Source of the DNA: Scomber scombrus | Taxonomy: Eukaryota; Chordata; Actinopteri; Scombriformes; Scombridae | Assembly: GCF_963691925.1 (NCBI RefSeq) | Contig: NC_084976.1 | Coordinates: forward strand, 15,711,235-15,775,234 | DNA: 64,000 bases | Direction of reading: 5' to 3' | The notes under the pieces: model-generated | What the model was told of the DNA's origin: nothing | The model's database searches: none | What the model saw: only the letters and a program-made list of their open reading frames with translations | Translations under genes and position numbers: made by a program | Shown here: positions 63,241 through 64,000 of the stretch, piece after piece | How positions within the stretch are numbered: position 1 is the first letter of the stretch | Layout of the letters: each line of letters opens with the position of its first letter

Positions 63241-64000
63241 AAAATATGACGAAATTCTCTTTACTTGAACATATTCAGCGGCACCATTTAAATCAACTAT
63301 TAGAAAACGTGAAATAAACTCAGGAAGCAGGAAAGGAAGAAGGAGCACAGCTTCTCAGGCAGTTAAGTGGAAGCACATTGTTCCTCAAGTATCGACAACA
63401 AATTCTGTGGAAGCAAGAAGACTGTTTTTATTTTCAAATCCCCTTTAGATGCCTCCTGACATCCATATCAGCCGCCACTGGGATGGATATATTTCAGTGT
63501 GCCGAGCTTTTTGACGTTTCCCGCACAAACTGAATACATATGATGTATTTCTCCAGAGGCAGGTAGCCTACTGTAGCCAGTGGACTTTTTAAATTTGATC
63601 TGAACCTCTTCCATGTCGCTGAGTGTAATGTACATGTATGTATTTTAATGTATTGGTAATCTACAGTCGGTTTAATTAACTTTTTATTCAAAGTATTAAA
63701 TCAGCTTTTTAAAGTGACATTATTCCAAACCACATTTTATTGGGCTAAAACTATAATATGGACCCTAAAGGCTAAAAATAATAATAATTGAAGAAAATGA
63801 AATTAAAGGGTTAATAGTACTTTTTTTTCGCACTAGTTTTCCCTATTATGACAACTGGCTGGAGGTCAAGGTTTGCCAGCTTTTTGTTTACAGTCTGCTT
63901 GTTTATTATCAACGCAATCCTAATGAAGCTTTCTCCCTTAGATTCATGATATAATACACATAAATACACACATCCAAATGTTTGTGCGTGAAGCTGTTTG
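63241..64000. other. right-edge spacer with possible element at 63830-63960
   Basis: Non-coding. The segment 63830-63960 (with GGAGGTCAAGGTTTGCC and TTTGTTTACAGTC) is a repeat-free, motif-rich tract that could be a hoxa11b-proximal element. No hoxa11b exon is in the window. Confidence 0.3.

Overview
ORGANISM AND LOCUS. This is nuclear DNA of a bony fish. The four protein genes have vertebrate intron-exon structure and lie in the vertebrate order JAZF1 - TAX1BP1 - HIBADH - HOXA13, with the same relative strands as in human. Introns are short (jazf1 spans about 15 kb here, hundreds of kb in human), dinucleotide microsatellites are long and frequent, and the interspersed repeats look like percomorph-type teleost repeats. 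No evx1 homeobox is visible between hibadh and the hox13 gene, and the hox13 protein looks like the teleost 'b' duplicate. I therefore read this as the 5' flank and first gene of the hoxAb cluster. The 'b' names (jazf1b, tax1bp1b, hibadhb, hoxa13b) follow from that inference. The protein families themselves are clear. LAYOUT. 1-11.76 kb: no recognisable coding exon. At 5.47-5.64 kb there is a GC-rich, CRE-containing promoter-like block followed by a perfect minus-strand splice donor, which may be the first non-coding exon of creb5b running off the left edge. 11.94-26.81 kb (+): jazf1b, 5 coding exons, 243 aa, with 3'UTR to about 28.5 kb. Its introns hold nested DNA-transposon fossils and several candidate conserved elements. 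29.35-40.86 kb (-): tax1bp1b, 17 coding exons, 837 aa, with a promoter near 44.2 kb. 45.08-52.96 kb (+): hibadhb, 8 coding exons, 329 aa, head-to-head with tax1bp1b. 53.5-56.9 kb: hibadhb-hoxa13b spacer. 56.95-58.07 kb (+): hoxa13b, 2 exons, 290 aa. 58.07-64 kb: 3'UTR and the hoxa13b-hoxa11b spacer, with a run of microsatellites, CTCF-like motifs and a 200-bp tandem duplication. HOW IT WORKS TOGETHER. The genes do not form a pathway. jazf1b encodes a nuclear zinc-finger cofactor, tax1bp1b a ubiquitin-binding autophagy receptor, hibadhb a mitochondrial enzyme of valine breakdown, and hoxa13b a distal-fin and posterior patterning factor. In vertebrates this linkage is usually explained by a regulatory block: introns of the bystander genes carry long-range enhancers for 5' HoxA genes. 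All exon boundaries were read by hand from GT/AG sites and reading phase, and each total closes in frame. I found no new biochemical system. The most notable points are the putative creb5b promoter, the evx1-less compact spacer, the poly-C splice acceptor in front of the hoxa13b homeobox, the nested transposons, and the 200-bp duplication with paired forkhead-like sites.
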